Assembly: GCA_038327655.1 (NCBI GenBank)
Contig: JBBQLG010000008.1
Span: 1 to 64,000, forward strand
Length of the DNA: 64,000 nucleotides
Direction: 5' to 3'
Source of the DNA: JBBQLG01 sp038327655
GTDB taxonomy: Bacteria > Bacteroidota > Bacteroidia > Cytophagales > Spirosomataceae
Made by a program: the position numbers and the translations under genes
Part shown: positions 53,715 to 63,700 of the stretch, one piece after another
Numbering within the stretch: position 1 is the stretch's first letter
Layout: each line of letters starts with the position of its first letter
Notes under the pieces: generated by a model
Database searches by the model: none
Told to the model about the DNA's origin: nothing
Seen by the model: the letters and a program-made list of their open reading frames with translations, nothing else

Positions 53715-54341
53715 ATGAAGAAGGCCCAATTGTTACTCACCCTACTGCTTACCGCAGGTCTTTTCAATTCCTGTAAGAAAGAGGACGCACAGCCCCAAAT
53801 AATTGCTAATGTGCTTATCAATGGGGATATGGAAGCATCCCCCTATAATGACTGGGGTTCTTATCTGGGAAAAAGCTCGATGGTCAATCCAAACAAGTAT
53901 GTCGTTGACTATACGACTGAAGCTGCTTCATCGCCGGTCCATTCCCTTAAAGTTAGTAGTGACGCGGTCAAGAACGATTCCACCTATCAGTATTTTCAGC
54001 AATTTTTTAAATTAACGGACAGGCCAATTCCAGCCGGTGCCAAACTAACCCTGAAAGCCAAAATTAAGACCAGTAATATTCAAGGAAATGGAATCTCTAT
54101 AGCTATGGGCGGTTATCAGGTGATTGCTAACGCCAATGGGCAGAGTACAGCTGTTAATAGTACCTTCTATACATCGACCGAAGGTGTAACCCCCATCAAA
54201 GGGACCAATGATTTCAAAGAATATGCCCTAACTTGGACTTCTCTTCCCGCTACAACTACCCAACTGTATATATTGCTGGCCTACCTGACCAAGACCACAG
54301 GGACAGTTTATTTTGATGACGTATCCCTGAGCGTCAATTAA
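53715..54341 (+). CDS. A/T-rich lipoprotein with jelly-roll-like domain
   Basis: About 208 residues from ATG 53715, giving a lipoprotein signal with lipobox FNSC followed by Lys-Lys-Glu. The body starts NVLINGDMEASPYNDW and ends TGTVYFDDVSLSV, the first and last strands of a carbohydrate-binding-like (CBM4/9-type) jelly roll. No catalytic motif. Function unknown; surface carbohydrate or matrix binding is possible. The 53490-53714 gap before it has no gene. Confidence 0.65.
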   Translation: MKKAQLLLTLLLTAGLFNSCKKEDAQPQIIANVLINGDMEASPYNDWGSYLGKSSMVNPNKYVVDYTTEAASSPVHSLKVSSDAVKNDSTYQYFQQFFKLTDRPIPAGAKLTLKAKIKTSNIQGNGISIAMGGYQVIANANGQSTAVNSTFYTSTEGVTPIKGTNDFKEYALTWTSLPATTTQLYILLAYLTKTTGTVYFDDVSLSVN

Positions 54342-54389
54342 AGTGGTAGGCGTAAACTGTACTTTAAAAATCCTATTCAGGATGGCGTT

Positions 54390-55367
54390 ATGTCTTTTTA
54401 TAAAGCGAAAGTCTATCTCTTAACAGCCCTTCTATTTTCGATCTATGTAGCGTCTTGTCAAAAAGGGCAAGACCCGGCAGCTACCTCGGTAGCAGCACAA
54501 GTTTATGTAGATAAGATTGTAGATGAAATGCAGAGATATTCCATTAATCGAAAGACTATTGATTGGGCTGTTTTTAAGCAGAAAGTAAGTGCGAAGCTAC
54601 AGAGTGCTCAGTCAATTTCAGACACCTATCCAGCTATTCAGTTCGCCCTGACCTTATTGGGTGATAGTCATAGTACGTATACCACGGCTGCGGGGACCTT
54701 AATCGTAGGCACCACTTCACTGAATTGTACGGACGGAACACCAGCTGGGGTTCCGGCTAATGCTAAAATTGGATATGTGAAAGTTGCCAGTTTTTCAGGT
54801 AGCGGTAATGAAGCAGTCAATTTTGCCCAGTCTATTCAGTTGAGTATAAAACAGGCAGATTCCGATTCGATCCGAGGCTGGATTGTCGATTTGCGGGGAA
54901 ATACGGGCGGCAACATGTGGCCTATGCTGGCCGGGATAGGACCAGTTTTAGGAGAAGGAACAGCAGGTTATTTCATTGATCCTGACGGAAATGCTGTTCC
55001 CTGGTCTTATCAAAACGGATCTGCTCTGGTCGACCAAAAAGATCAGATTAAAGTAGCTACTCCGTACAGACTCCACCAGTCTGCTCCTAAGGTGGCCGTA
55101 TTAACGAACACGGCTACGGCCAGTTCAGGGGAAGCTATAGCTATTTCGTTTAAAGGTCGCGCTAACACGCGCGGCTTTGGTACCCCTACTTGTGGAGTTT
55201 CCACCGCCAATGCAGGCATAATTCTTAGTGATGGAGCTATTCTGAATCTAACTCAGGGAACCATGGCTGACCGTAATAAGGTCCTTTATGGTATGCAGGT
55301 ACAACCTGATGAGGTCTCATACTCTTCGACGGCAGTGGATAAAGCAATCGCATGGCTGCTTCAGTAA
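54390..55367 (+). CDS. S41 family peptidase, lipoprotein
   Basis: 325 residues with a lipoprotein signal (IYVASC). An N-terminal helical cap (about 30-95) precedes the S41 catalytic core: IGYVKVASFSG, GWIVDLRGNTGGNMW, and nucleophile segment TATASSGEAIAISF. A PDZ domain of the CtpA type is not evident, so the architecture is the short Bacteroidota form. Cleaves peptides in the periplasm or at the surface. Same strand, 48 bases after the lipoprotein gene. Confidence 0.8.
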   Translation: MSFYKAKVYLLTALLFSIYVASCQKGQDPAATSVAAQVYVDKIVDEMQRYSINRKTIDWAVFKQKVSAKLQSAQSISDTYPAIQFALTLLGDSHSTYTTAAGTLIVGTTSLNCTDGTPAGVPANAKIGYVKVASFSGSGNEAVNFAQSIQLSIKQADSDSIRGWIVDLRGNTGGNMWPMLAGIGPVLGEGTAGYFIDPDGNAVPWSYQNGSALVDQKDQIKVATPYRLHQSAPKVAVLTNTATASSGEAIAISFKGRANTRGFGTPTCGVSTANAGIILSDGAILNLTQGTMADRNKVLYGMQVQPDEVSYSSTAVDKAIAWLLQ

Positions 55368-55403
55368 GGAATTCACACTGGATGACTCGGTTATACTGAC
55401 GGC

Positions 55404-55555
55404 GGGGAGGACTTTGCCTTCTATTCGTAGGTGGTGGATTCGTATTTTTACCGGTTGGGCACCCGCAATGAAGCGTGGGGCATCATCTTTTGCGTCTCCC
55501 CTTCAACCTCGACGAAGATGCCTCAGAGACCAGTCCCGACCTAATGACGTATTAA
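55404..55555 (+). pseudogene. Decayed C-terminal fragment of an M20D amidohydrolase
   Basis: Translated in frame, GEDFAFYS is followed by a TAG (55428-55430) where the intact gene at 52290 has a Gln codon, then VVDSYFYRLGTRNEAWGII, a frame disruption near 55490, and finally FNLDEDASETSPDLMTY and a stop at 55553. These match residues about 335-390 of the intact protein. Identity at DNA level is roughly three quarters by eye, so it is a diverged paralogue, not a recent copy. No other part of the gene remains. Confidence 0.85.
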
Positions 55556-55665
55556 AAACATAGATTTTAGACTTTACAATGGTTTTACATAGTACTATCT
55601 GTAAAATGGGAACAGACTGATTTCTCCACCTACAAAACAGGCCTTGAAAAGGTAATAGTGATAAA

Positions 55666-56844
55666 ATGAAAGCCAGTTTCCTTGCTCATTCCGCTCATTT
55701 AGTAATCCTTTTTTGTCTGGTATTTGCCTTGCCAGGCTACGCGCAATTCTCGTTGCAAGGCATCATCCAAAACGGGGCGGATAACTCACCTGTACCGTTT
55801 GCCAATGTGTTTCTGGCCAACACCACGCTGGGGACACTTTCCACTGAGGATGGAAAGTTTCTTTTAAAAGACATCCCAAAAGGCCGATTAGAGTTAATTA
55901 TCTCCTGCGTTGGTTTTGAAACCTTGAAACTGTCCGTTCAAACCACCGAACGAAAACTCTACCGGATCATTCTCAAGCCCTCGGAGGAAAATTTGCTTAA
56001 CGTGACTGTACGCGCTAAACGAAGTAGTAAGTGGAAAGAAAATTTGGCCTTTTTTGAGTCTCATTTTATTGGTGCCAGCGACAACGCACACCAATGCAAA
56101 TTAATTAATCCTGAAGTATTGGCTTTCTACGATACCCTGAATGTGTTTAAAGCCCGAGCGAGTGATTTACTAATCATTGAAAACAGAGGCTTGGGCTACC
56201 GACTTAAATATGCCTTACTCAGTTTCTTTTTCGATTATCAAGCTAAGCTGATCTCCTTCAAGGGGTATCCTGTTTTTGAACCCCTAATCCCTCAAGACGA
56301 GAGGGAAGCTGAACGCTGGCGGATCAATCGAGAGAAAGCCTTTCGCGGGTCCCTACTGCATTTTATGCGGTCTCTGTATCAGTGTCATTTATTTCGGGAG
56401 GATTTTGTCGTTCAACGGATTGTTGAGAAAGTGGATAAAAGTGGCCTTCCCCGACTGCTAACGGTGCAGGGAAAACGGATTTTATTTAACCCGACCCCTG
56501 CCGACACGATCATTCGGGAAGTGCAGGACACTACATTGGGTTGTCGGCAACTGATTAATCCGGTATTGTCTACGAAAACACAGGTAGTAGTCTCCTTTCA
56601 AGGTTTGCTCCAAGTCACGTATACGAAAGAGAAAGAGCCATTTAGCTATCAGTATAGTCTGTATCCCACTCAGAAGTTTTACATCAAATCGCCCCAAGTA
56701 TCTCTCATTAAGCTAGTTCAGCCTAACGTCACGGTCGAAGCCGATGGGCATTTTTACGAAACAGATGGCTTGGTGGCCCAGGGCTACTGGAGTTGGGAGT
56801 TACTGGCTGAGATGCTACCCTTAGATTATGGTTTACTGGACTGA
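55666..56844 (+). CDS. Carboxypeptidase-regulatory-like (CarboxypepD_reg) secreted protein
   Basis: 392 residues with a signal peptide (LPGYAQ). Residues about 28-110 are a CarboxypepD_reg-like Ig-type domain (GIIQNGADNSPVPFANVFLA and TLGTLSTEDGKFLLKDIPKG). The remaining 280 residues are an uncharacterised module rich in aromatic and basic residues. Likely periplasmic or surface; such proteins often sit beside TonB-dependent receptors, but none is present here. Base composition is A/T-rich like the lipoprotein genes before it. The following 226 bases (56845-57070) show no gene. Confidence 0.7.
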   Translation: MKASFLAHSAHLVILFCLVFALPGYAQFSLQGIIQNGADNSPVPFANVFLANTTLGTLSTEDGKFLLKDIPKGRLELIISCVGFETLKLSVQTTERKLYRIILKPSEENLLNVTVRAKRSSKWKENLAFFESHFIGASDNAHQCKLINPEVLAFYDTLNVFKARASDLLIIENRGLGYRLKYALLSFFFDYQAKLISFKGYPVFEPLIPQDEREAERWRINREKAFRGSLLHFMRSLYQCHLFREDFVVQRIVEKVDKSGLPRLLTVQGKRILFNPTPADTIIREVQDTTLGCRQLINPVLSTKTQVVVSFQGLLQVTYTKEKEPFSYQYSLYPTQKFYIKSPQVSLIKLVQPNVTVEADGHFYETDGLVAQGYWSWELLAEMLPLDYGLLD

Positions 56845-57070
56845 CTATTTCAGTAGCAGGAGTTGGCCCGTAAGTACTCTTTGACATTTCATATAAATCC
56901 CGGCGGCTCGAATTTTTACCCAAGACCGCTATGTCGCTGTGTTGAGCCCATCCCGTTCAGGCGAAAAATGCTGATCCCGACTGTTTTAGGGAAACAATGT
57001 AGCTACACGTATCTTATACCTTCTCGGACATCCCGACCCCTCAATCAACTCAACTTACATCCAGAACGCC

Positions 57071-57679
57071 ATGACTAAAATCGCCATTATCTACTACAGT
57101 GCGACTGGTACCACCTACAAACTCGCTAAAGCGATGGAAGAAGGTGCCAAACAGGCCGGAGCCGACGTACGGGTCCTGAAAGTACACGAACTGGCTCCCG
57201 AAGAAGCCATTGCGTCCAACGAAGGCTGGTCGGCGCACCGGCTCGAAACGCAGGACATTCCCGAAGCTACGCTGGACGATCTGGAATGGGCCGACGGCAT
57301 TATTTTCGGTACACCAACGCGTTATGGCCTGCCCACCGCACAGTTGAAGCAGTTTATCGACACCACCGGGCCGTTGTGGGGCGCGGGTAAACTGAACAAC
57401 AAAATCGGTTCGTCATTCACCAGTGCGGCTACGCTGCACGGCGGGCATGAGTCGACCATTTTGGCGATGAACAACATCTTCTACAGTTGGGGTTGCCTGA
57501 TTGTGGCACCCAGCTACGCCGACCCAATTCAGTTTCAGGCGGGTAATCCGTACGGGGCATCGTTCACCAGTCAGAACGGTACGGTAGCGCCGGACGAAAC
57601 GGCACTGAACGCGGCCCGTTTTCAGGGAAAGCGCGTGGCCGAGGTTACGGCGCAGTTCGTTAAGGGGAAGCAGGCATAG
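57071..57679 (+). CDS. wrbA: NAD(P)H:quinone oxidoreductase, WrbA family
   Basis: 202 residues, single flavodoxin-like domain. IIYYSATGTTYKLAKAMEEG holds the FMN phosphate loop, GTPTRYGLPTAQLKQFID the central WrbA block, and FTSAATLHGGHESTI the third. The tetrameric flavoenzyme reduces quinones by two electrons, guarding against redox cycling. Cytosolic. Confidence 0.92.
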   Translation: MTKIAIIYYSATGTTYKLAKAMEEGAKQAGADVRVLKVHELAPEEAIASNEGWSAHRLETQDIPEATLDDLEWADGIIFGTPTRYGLPTAQLKQFIDTTGPLWGAGKLNNKIGSSFTSAATLHGGHESTILAMNNIFYSWGCLIVAPSYADPIQFQAGNPYGASFTSQNGTVAPDETALNAARFQGKRVAEVTAQFVKGKQA

Positions 57680-57692
57680 AACTCGCTTAAAT

Positions 57693-57759
57693 CAAACCGG
57701 GTCATAAAAACAGATGCCACATCTCCAGGATATGGCATCTGTTTTTATGACCCGGTTTG
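57693..57759. terminator. Bidirectional terminator with perfect 27-bp stem
   Basis: Arms 57693-57719 and 57733-57759 are exact reverse complements, loop 13 bases, with internal A5 and T5 runs. It is between the convergent stops of wrbA (57679) and the DUF1501 gene (57765). Confidence 0.85.
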
Positions 57760-57764
57760 CAAAA

Positions 57765-59000
57765 TTACACAAACCCCAGCGTCTCGAACTTCTTGCCCAG
57801 AATCGCTACGTCGTCGGTTTTGAGCCAGTCGCGGAGGAGGGTGGCGTAGATGCTGCGGAAATCGACGGAGTATTTTAAGTCGCCCTCGTCCAGGTCTGTC
57901 AGGTTGGGCGCGGGGTTGAACACCTTGCCGGGGGTGAGGTTGCCGCCAATCAGGAATACGTTGTTGGCCGTGCCGTGGTCGGTACCCCGGCTGGCATTCT
58001 GCTTCACCCGGCGGCCAAACTCCGAGAACGTCATCAGCAGCACGTCGTTGGTGCGACCAGCCGTTTTGATGTCGTTGGTGAAAGCACTGACGGCTTCGGC
58101 GTATTGCGTCAACAGACGTTCCTGCTGACCCGGCTGGTTGATGTGCGTATCGAACCCGCCGATGGACACGTAATACACGCTGGTGCTCACCCCCGACTGA
58201 ATCAGTTCCGACACCGTTTTGAGCCGCTTGCCCAGTTCACTGTTCGGGTAGGGCGTAGTCGATGTGGTTACCTTCGCTTTGTCGTACAGGTAAGCCGCCG
58301 ACGAAACCGTTTCGGCCAGCGTTTTGTAGAGGTAGGCCACATTTTCGTGCGGTGCTCCGGTAGCGGCTGCGGCTGGTTTTTCCTTCGCCAGGTTCTCAAT
58401 CAGGCCGCTGCGGGTCTGGTTGTAGAGTTTTTTGGCATCCAGCACAGCCAGGCCGTTAATGTCCTGTCCTTTCATCGCCAGACTCAGGGTATCGTCTACC
58501 TCAACGGCGCGGTGCGGGGCGCACCCGCCCGAGCCGCTGCAACTGGCGTCCAGATACCGGCCAACCCAACCCGTCGATACGTATTTGTCGGAGTCGCTGG
58601 CGGTTTGCCAGATGTCCATCGACCGGAAGTGCGACCGGTCGGGGTTGGGATAACCAACGTTGTTGATGACCGTGACCAGCCCGTTATCGTACAAGGGGCG
58701 CAAGGCTGCCATCGCGGGGTTCAGGCCAATCTCGTCGTTCAGCGTCAAAACTTTGTCGCGGGGGACGGCAATGGCAGGCCGTTGCTGGTAGTAGATGTCG
58801 TTGCGGTAGGGCACCACTGTGTTCAGACCGTCGTTGCCGCCCGACAATTGCACCACTACCAAGATCTTGCTGGCGGCTGCTGTCTGCGCCAGATGCGCCT
58901 GACCCAGATGATTCGTTTCGAAGGCTTTCAGAAAGTGCGGCACCAGCAGGGTACCCGCCGTGGCGAAAGCCGATTTTTGCAAAAAGTCGCGTCGTAGCAT
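57765..59000 (-). CDS. DUF1501 secreted protein with Tat signal
   Basis: 411 residues from ATG 59000. The N-terminus MLRRDFLQKSAFATAG is a twin-arginine signal. DUF1501 motifs include VVVQLSGGNDGLNTVVP, an alkaline-phosphatase-superfamily-type start, and TFSEFGRRVKQNASRGTDHG near the end with likely metal ligands. Pairs with the DUF1800 gene directly upstream in transcription. In related bacteria these two are encoded together; substrate unknown. Confidence 0.85.
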   Translation of the reverse strand: MLRRDFLQKSAFATAGTLLVPHFLKAFETNHLGQAHLAQTAAASKILVVVQLSGGNDGLNTVVPYRNDIYYQQRPAIAVPRDKVLTLNDEIGLNPAMAALRPLYDNGLVTVINNVGYPNPDRSHFRSMDIWQTASDSDKYVSTGWVGRYLDASCSGSGGCAPHRAVEVDDTLSLAMKGQDINGLAVLDAKKLYNQTRSGLIENLAKEKPAAAATGAPHENVAYLYKTLAETVSSAAYLYDKAKVTTSTTPYPNSELGKRLKTVSELIQSGVSTSVYYVSIGGFDTHINQPGQQERLLTQYAEAVSAFTNDIKTAGRTNDVLLMTFSEFGRRVKQNASRGTDHGTANNVFLIGGNLTPGKVFNPAPNLTDLDEGDLKYSVDFRSIYATLLRDWLKTDDVAILGKKFETLGFV

Positions 59001-59003
59001 ACG

Positions 59004-59081
59004 ATTGAATGATTGAGGGATTGACTGATTGAGTGAACTGCACGACTGATAATTCAATCATTCAGTCCCTCAATCAGTCAA
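59004..59081. repeat. Low-complexity inverted repeat between DUF1501 and DUF1800 genes
   Basis: Left part about 59004-59033 and right part 59052-59081 are near reverse complements built from TGATTGAG/TGAATGAT words. It fills the 85-base gap between two genes on the same strand. Confidence 0.6.
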
Positions 59082-59085
59082 CCTT

Positions 59086-60513
59086 TTAACAAAGTTGATA
59101 TTCGGGCAGGCTCATCAGCGTAGTCGTCAGGGACTTGATCTGTTCGGAGCGGGCACCCGTTTTGGTACGGTTAGTGACCAGCGTTTTCTGCTCGGCCGTT
59201 AGGGGCCAGGGCAGCAGGTAAGCGGCTAAAGCGTCGGGTAGGTCGGCGTCGCGGACGTCGGCAAAAGCGTTCTCGAAGGAGGTCCAGTCGACCGTTGTCT
59301 GAAACTGGTTGTTCCCCTTGCGGGCCAGTTGCTGGGCGTTTACATCGGCTTCGTCTTTGGGACGGATGTTTACCTCGGCGGCCTTAAAAACGTACTCGGG
59401 CAGCTTCATCCGAAACAGCAGACTCGACGAGTCGATCCAGTTTTTGCCGCCCGGCCAACCTGCTACGTTGGGCGGGTAAAACAAGATCTGGCCCAGCGTT
59501 CGCTGCACAAAAACCTGCGGCTGCGGAGCCGAAAACGTGACGCCCAGCGTGTGCCGCATCCCGGCCAGCAGTTCTACCGGTGATTTGATGTGGGCCCCAA
59601 TGTTGGCCGGGTCGTAGAACCAGTCTGCCGAAAAGATGGTCTCCATCAGGTCGGCGATGTCGTATTTATTCTTGTAAAACCGGTCGCTGAGTTGCTCTAT
59701 GCGGTCTTTGTCTTCGGTATCACTCACGAAAAACCGGTAGATCTTCTGCGTGATAAACCGGGCGGTGGCGCGGTTGGCGATCAGCATGTTCACCACGTCT
59801 TCACCCGCAAACGACCCGGTTTGTCCGAAAAGCGTTTTCGGGCCGTCGTCGTGCTGATTGGCGCGGAACATAAACCGGCCATCCGGCCCGAAGCCCCAGC
59901 CGGTAAAAGCACGGGCGGCTTCTTTAATGTCGTGTTCGCCGTAGTTGCCCCGGCCCAGGGTAAATAATTCCATCACCTCGCGGGCGAAATTCTCGTTGGG
60001 GGCGTTTTTGCGGTTCTGCTGGTTGTTCAGAAACTGGAGCATGGCCGGTTCTTTCGACACCGCCATCAGCAGATCGCTGAACGTACCGAGGGCATTTTGT
60101 CGGATGGTATTGGCGTACTGCTGCATAAACAGCGGATTGTTGACCCGGCAGGCAAAGTGCCCGTGCCAGAACAGGGCCATCTTCTCGCGCAAAGCCCCCG
60201 ATCCGGCAGCCATCCGGTCGACCCAGAGAATGTTCAGGTCCCGGATCTTCTGGGTGTTCAGCCGGATGCGCTCTTTCAACATCTCGCGGTCGAGCGTACC
60301 GTCTTTAAACAATCCCTTCAGCGTCGGTTTGTCGACATACTCGTCGGCGTTCAGAATGGTCAGGGGCTGGTAGGATTCGCTGTCTTTAAACAACCCCCGA
60401 ATGGCCCGGCGCGTGGGGTGCCGGGCGGCTTCGTTGAGGTCGGCGGGGGTGGCACCAAAGCCCGCCCGACCGAACAGGTGTCGTAATTCCGATTGTCGGC
60501 TGATTCGTTGCAT
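59086..60513 (-). CDS. DUF1800 domain protein
   Basis: 475 residues from ATG 60513. The DUF1800 pattern is visible from the start (ELRHLFGRAGFGATPADLNE) through ALFWHGHFACRVN, NENFAREVMELFTLGRGNY and SPVELLAGMRHTLG to a C-terminal conserved region with NVAGWPGGKNWID. No signal peptide stands out. Encoded upstream of its usual partner, DUF1501. Function unknown; association with exported redox or polysaccharide processes is conjecture. Confidence 0.85.
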   Translation of the reverse strand: MQRISRQSELRHLFGRAGFGATPADLNEAARHPTRRAIRGLFKDSESYQPLTILNADEYVDKPTLKGLFKDGTLDREMLKERIRLNTQKIRDLNILWVDRMAAGSGALREKMALFWHGHFACRVNNPLFMQQYANTIRQNALGTFSDLLMAVSKEPAMLQFLNNQQNRKNAPNENFAREVMELFTLGRGNYGEHDIKEAARAFTGWGFGPDGRFMFRANQHDDGPKTLFGQTGSFAGEDVVNMLIANRATARFITQKIYRFFVSDTEDKDRIEQLSDRFYKNKYDIADLMETIFSADWFYDPANIGAHIKSPVELLAGMRHTLGVTFSAPQPQVFVQRTLGQILFYPPNVAGWPGGKNWIDSSSLLFRMKLPEYVFKAAEVNIRPKDEADVNAQQLARKGNNQFQTTVDWTSFENAFADVRDADLPDALAAYLLPWPLTAEQKTLVTNRTKTGARSEQIKSLTTTLMSLPEYQLC

Positions 60514-60726
60514 ACTCGATTCGTTCCGTTCCGCTTGTTTCGGGGTTGGACAGTAAAACCGGGCCAAGCGTTTAATACCCCGTCAATTTTAATTTGTTCA
60601 TACCCAGTCAGGAGGTTTCATCTTATTCTAATTTCGTCGACGCAACGATATCGTCCCGGCTGGCGTACTTTTCTGTATATTACCGGGAAAAACGACACGA
60701 TTTCAACAGACTTTTACGCTATTTAC

Positions 60727-63700
60727 ATGCAACGTCGCAACGGGCTGATTCTGGCCTTTATTCTGGGGAGTGTGATTCTGTCGATGGGTCAGCCGCTTCC
60801 TTACACCGCCCAACAGCGGGCTACGATTGAGGCCACCCGCCAAACCCTCCAAACGTATCACGAGGCCAACTACCAGCGGGCCGTTGCGGTAGCCAAACAG
60901 CGGGGCAAGCCCATCACGCTTATTCAGTCCGGCGGACGCGTAGTTCAGTTGGATGGCATCACCGAAACGGGCGAACTGCTCTACATCACCACGTACAGTA
61001 ACGCCAAGGCCGCTGCCACCACGCGCACGACTTCCCTGTACGCCGGGGGCAGCCTGGGCCTGAACCTCTCCGGCAGCAGCGCCCCGGTGCAGAACCGGCT
61101 GGGCATCTGGGATGGTGGCCGGGTGCGAAATACCCACCTTGAACTGGCGGGCCGGGTCACGCAGATGGATAATGCTGGGGCCACCAGCACGACTGATGCC
61201 AACCAGTTGCACGCCACCCACGTGTCGGGTACGATGATAGCGAGCGGGATCAACCCAATCGCGAAGGGCATGGCGTTTGGCGCAAAATTACAGGCCTGGG
61301 ATTTCAATAACGACGTGTCAGAAATGACGGCCAACGCGGTTAACCTGCTGATCTCCAACCACTCGTACGGAACTATTGCCGGCTGGAATTTCAACGATAC
61401 CCGCACCGGTACGGTACAGTGGGAATGGTACGGCGATACGACGATCAGCCAGACGGAAGACTATAAATTTGGTATTTATAACGACAGAACCACCAGCTGG
61501 GATCGGATTGCCGCCAGTGCGCCCAGCTACCTGATCGTAAAATCGGCCGGGAACGATCATGGACCGACCGGACCGGCTGCCGGGGCACCGTATTTCCTGT
61601 ACAACAACGGGAATAAGCAGAGCACCGTTACCCGAAGCACTCAGGCGGGTTACGACCAGATCCCGGACTACGGTACGGCAAAAAATATTCTGTTGGTGGG
61701 GGCCGTGAGTGCGCTCTCGAATGGGTATAACCAGCCGGGCGACGTTAAAATTGCCTCCTTCAGCAGCTGGGGGCCAACGGACGACGGACGGATCAAACCG
61801 GATATTGTGGGCGTGGGCGTTAACCTGTTTTCGCTCAACAATGCGTCCGATAGTGCCTATACCACGCTGAGCGGTACGTCCATGTCGTCGCCCAACGTGG
61901 CGGGTTCGCTGCTACTGTTGCAGGAATATTATGCGCAGCTAAATCCGGGTAAACTGATGCGGTCATCGACCCTGAAAGGGCTGGCCCTGCACACCGCCGA
62001 CGAAGCCGGACTCAATCCCGGACCGGATTATCAATATGGCTGGGGCCTGCTCAACATGGAACGGGCGGCTCAGGTGCTTGGTAATGCCAGTAAATCGAAC
62101 CTGCTCGACGAGCGGACCATCAACCAGGGTGAAACGTATACGCTGCCCGTGGTCGCATCGGGCAAGGGACCACTCACGGTAACCATTTGCTGGACGGACC
62201 CCGAAGCTACGGCTACGGCGGTTTCCAAAGCCAACCTCAACAACCGGACGCCCAAGCTCATTAACGACCTGGATATCCGGGTAACCGACGGTTCGACGAC
62301 CCGCCTGCCGTGGACGCTCAACCCCGACCAGCCCGATCAGGCGGCTACCCCCGGCGACAACATCCGCGACAACGTAGAGCAGGTGCTGATTGCCAACGCC
62401 GTGCCCGGAAAAACTTACACCATCACCATCAACCATAAGGGTACGCTGAAGAACAGCAAGCAGGATTACGCCCTGCTGGTGAGCGGCATCGGGGGCGTGG
62501 CCTACTGCGCATCGGCAGCCAGCACATCCGCCGACAGCAAAATCGGTCGGGTGCAGTTTGGCAGCATCGACAAAACGGCTGCCGATGGCTGCACTACCGC
62601 TACCGACAATACCACGCTTGTGGCTGATGTACAGGCCGGCCAAACGCTGCCCCTCGTGGTAACGACCGGCACCTGCGGAGCCGCCCGCAACACCATCGTG
62701 AAAGCCTTTGTCGACTGGAATCAGGACGGCGTTTTCGATCCCGCTACCGAAACCGTAGCTACGTCGGGCGTACTGGCGAATGGTACTGCTTTCAGCGCAA
62801 CTGTGACCGTTCCAACGAGCGTGGCCAACGGGCAGTTTACCCGGTTGCGGATTGTGGATGTGGCCACCGAAGACCCCGCTGCCGTGACGCCCTGTGGTGC
62901 CTACGCCGTGGGCGAAACGCAGGACTTTACCCTGCGCTACGTCCGCCCGGCCAGCGATGTGGGTGTAACGGCCCTGATTGCACCCGAAACAAGTTTCTGT
63001 AGTCAGTCGGCCGGACTGATCGTGTCGGTACAGGCGCGGAACTTTGGCACGGCTACCCAGGCGTCGATCCCGGTTTCGGTAAAAATTCTGGATCAGAACA
63101 ATGCCGAACTGGCTACGATAACGGGCAGCTCGCTGGCTGTGCCGGCTTTTAGCAGCGTGACGATCCCCCTTAAACTACCCGCCAATGTGGTGTTGCTGCC
63201 CGGTCAGACGTACCGGTTTGTGGTGACGACTACGCTGCCCGGCGATCAGGTTAGTACCAACAACCAACTCACCGAAACGCGGGTGACCGCTCCTTTGCCA
63301 ACCGCCGGTACGCTCTCGGCGCAGGTGTGCGGAGCCACCGGCGCAGCCGTCGCGCTGAACAGTACGGCTACTAACGCGACTGCTTACTGGTACAGTGACG
63401 CCACCGGTGGAAACCTGCTGGCCATTGGCAATCAGACGTCTACGACCCTGCGCCCGCCTAACGACGTGTATTATGTGGCGTTGAATGACTTTTCGGGACG
63501 GCTCGGGCCAACGGCCAAAACGGATTTTGGCGGGGGTACCTATTCCGGTAATTTCGGTCCGTCGCCCCTGATTTCGACCAAAGTGCCCTTGGTGCTGAAA
63601 AGTGCCCGGATTTACACCGGTTCGGCGGGGCGGCTCACGTTTACGGTCCGTAAATACGACGAAACGGCCATCGCAGCGGTCTCCATTGATGTGTCGGCCA

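Noticed and set aside
57975..58997. 340-residue open frame on the plus strand
   Set aside because: Antisense shadow of the DUF1501 gene, rich in Arg/Gln/His, with no recognisable domain.
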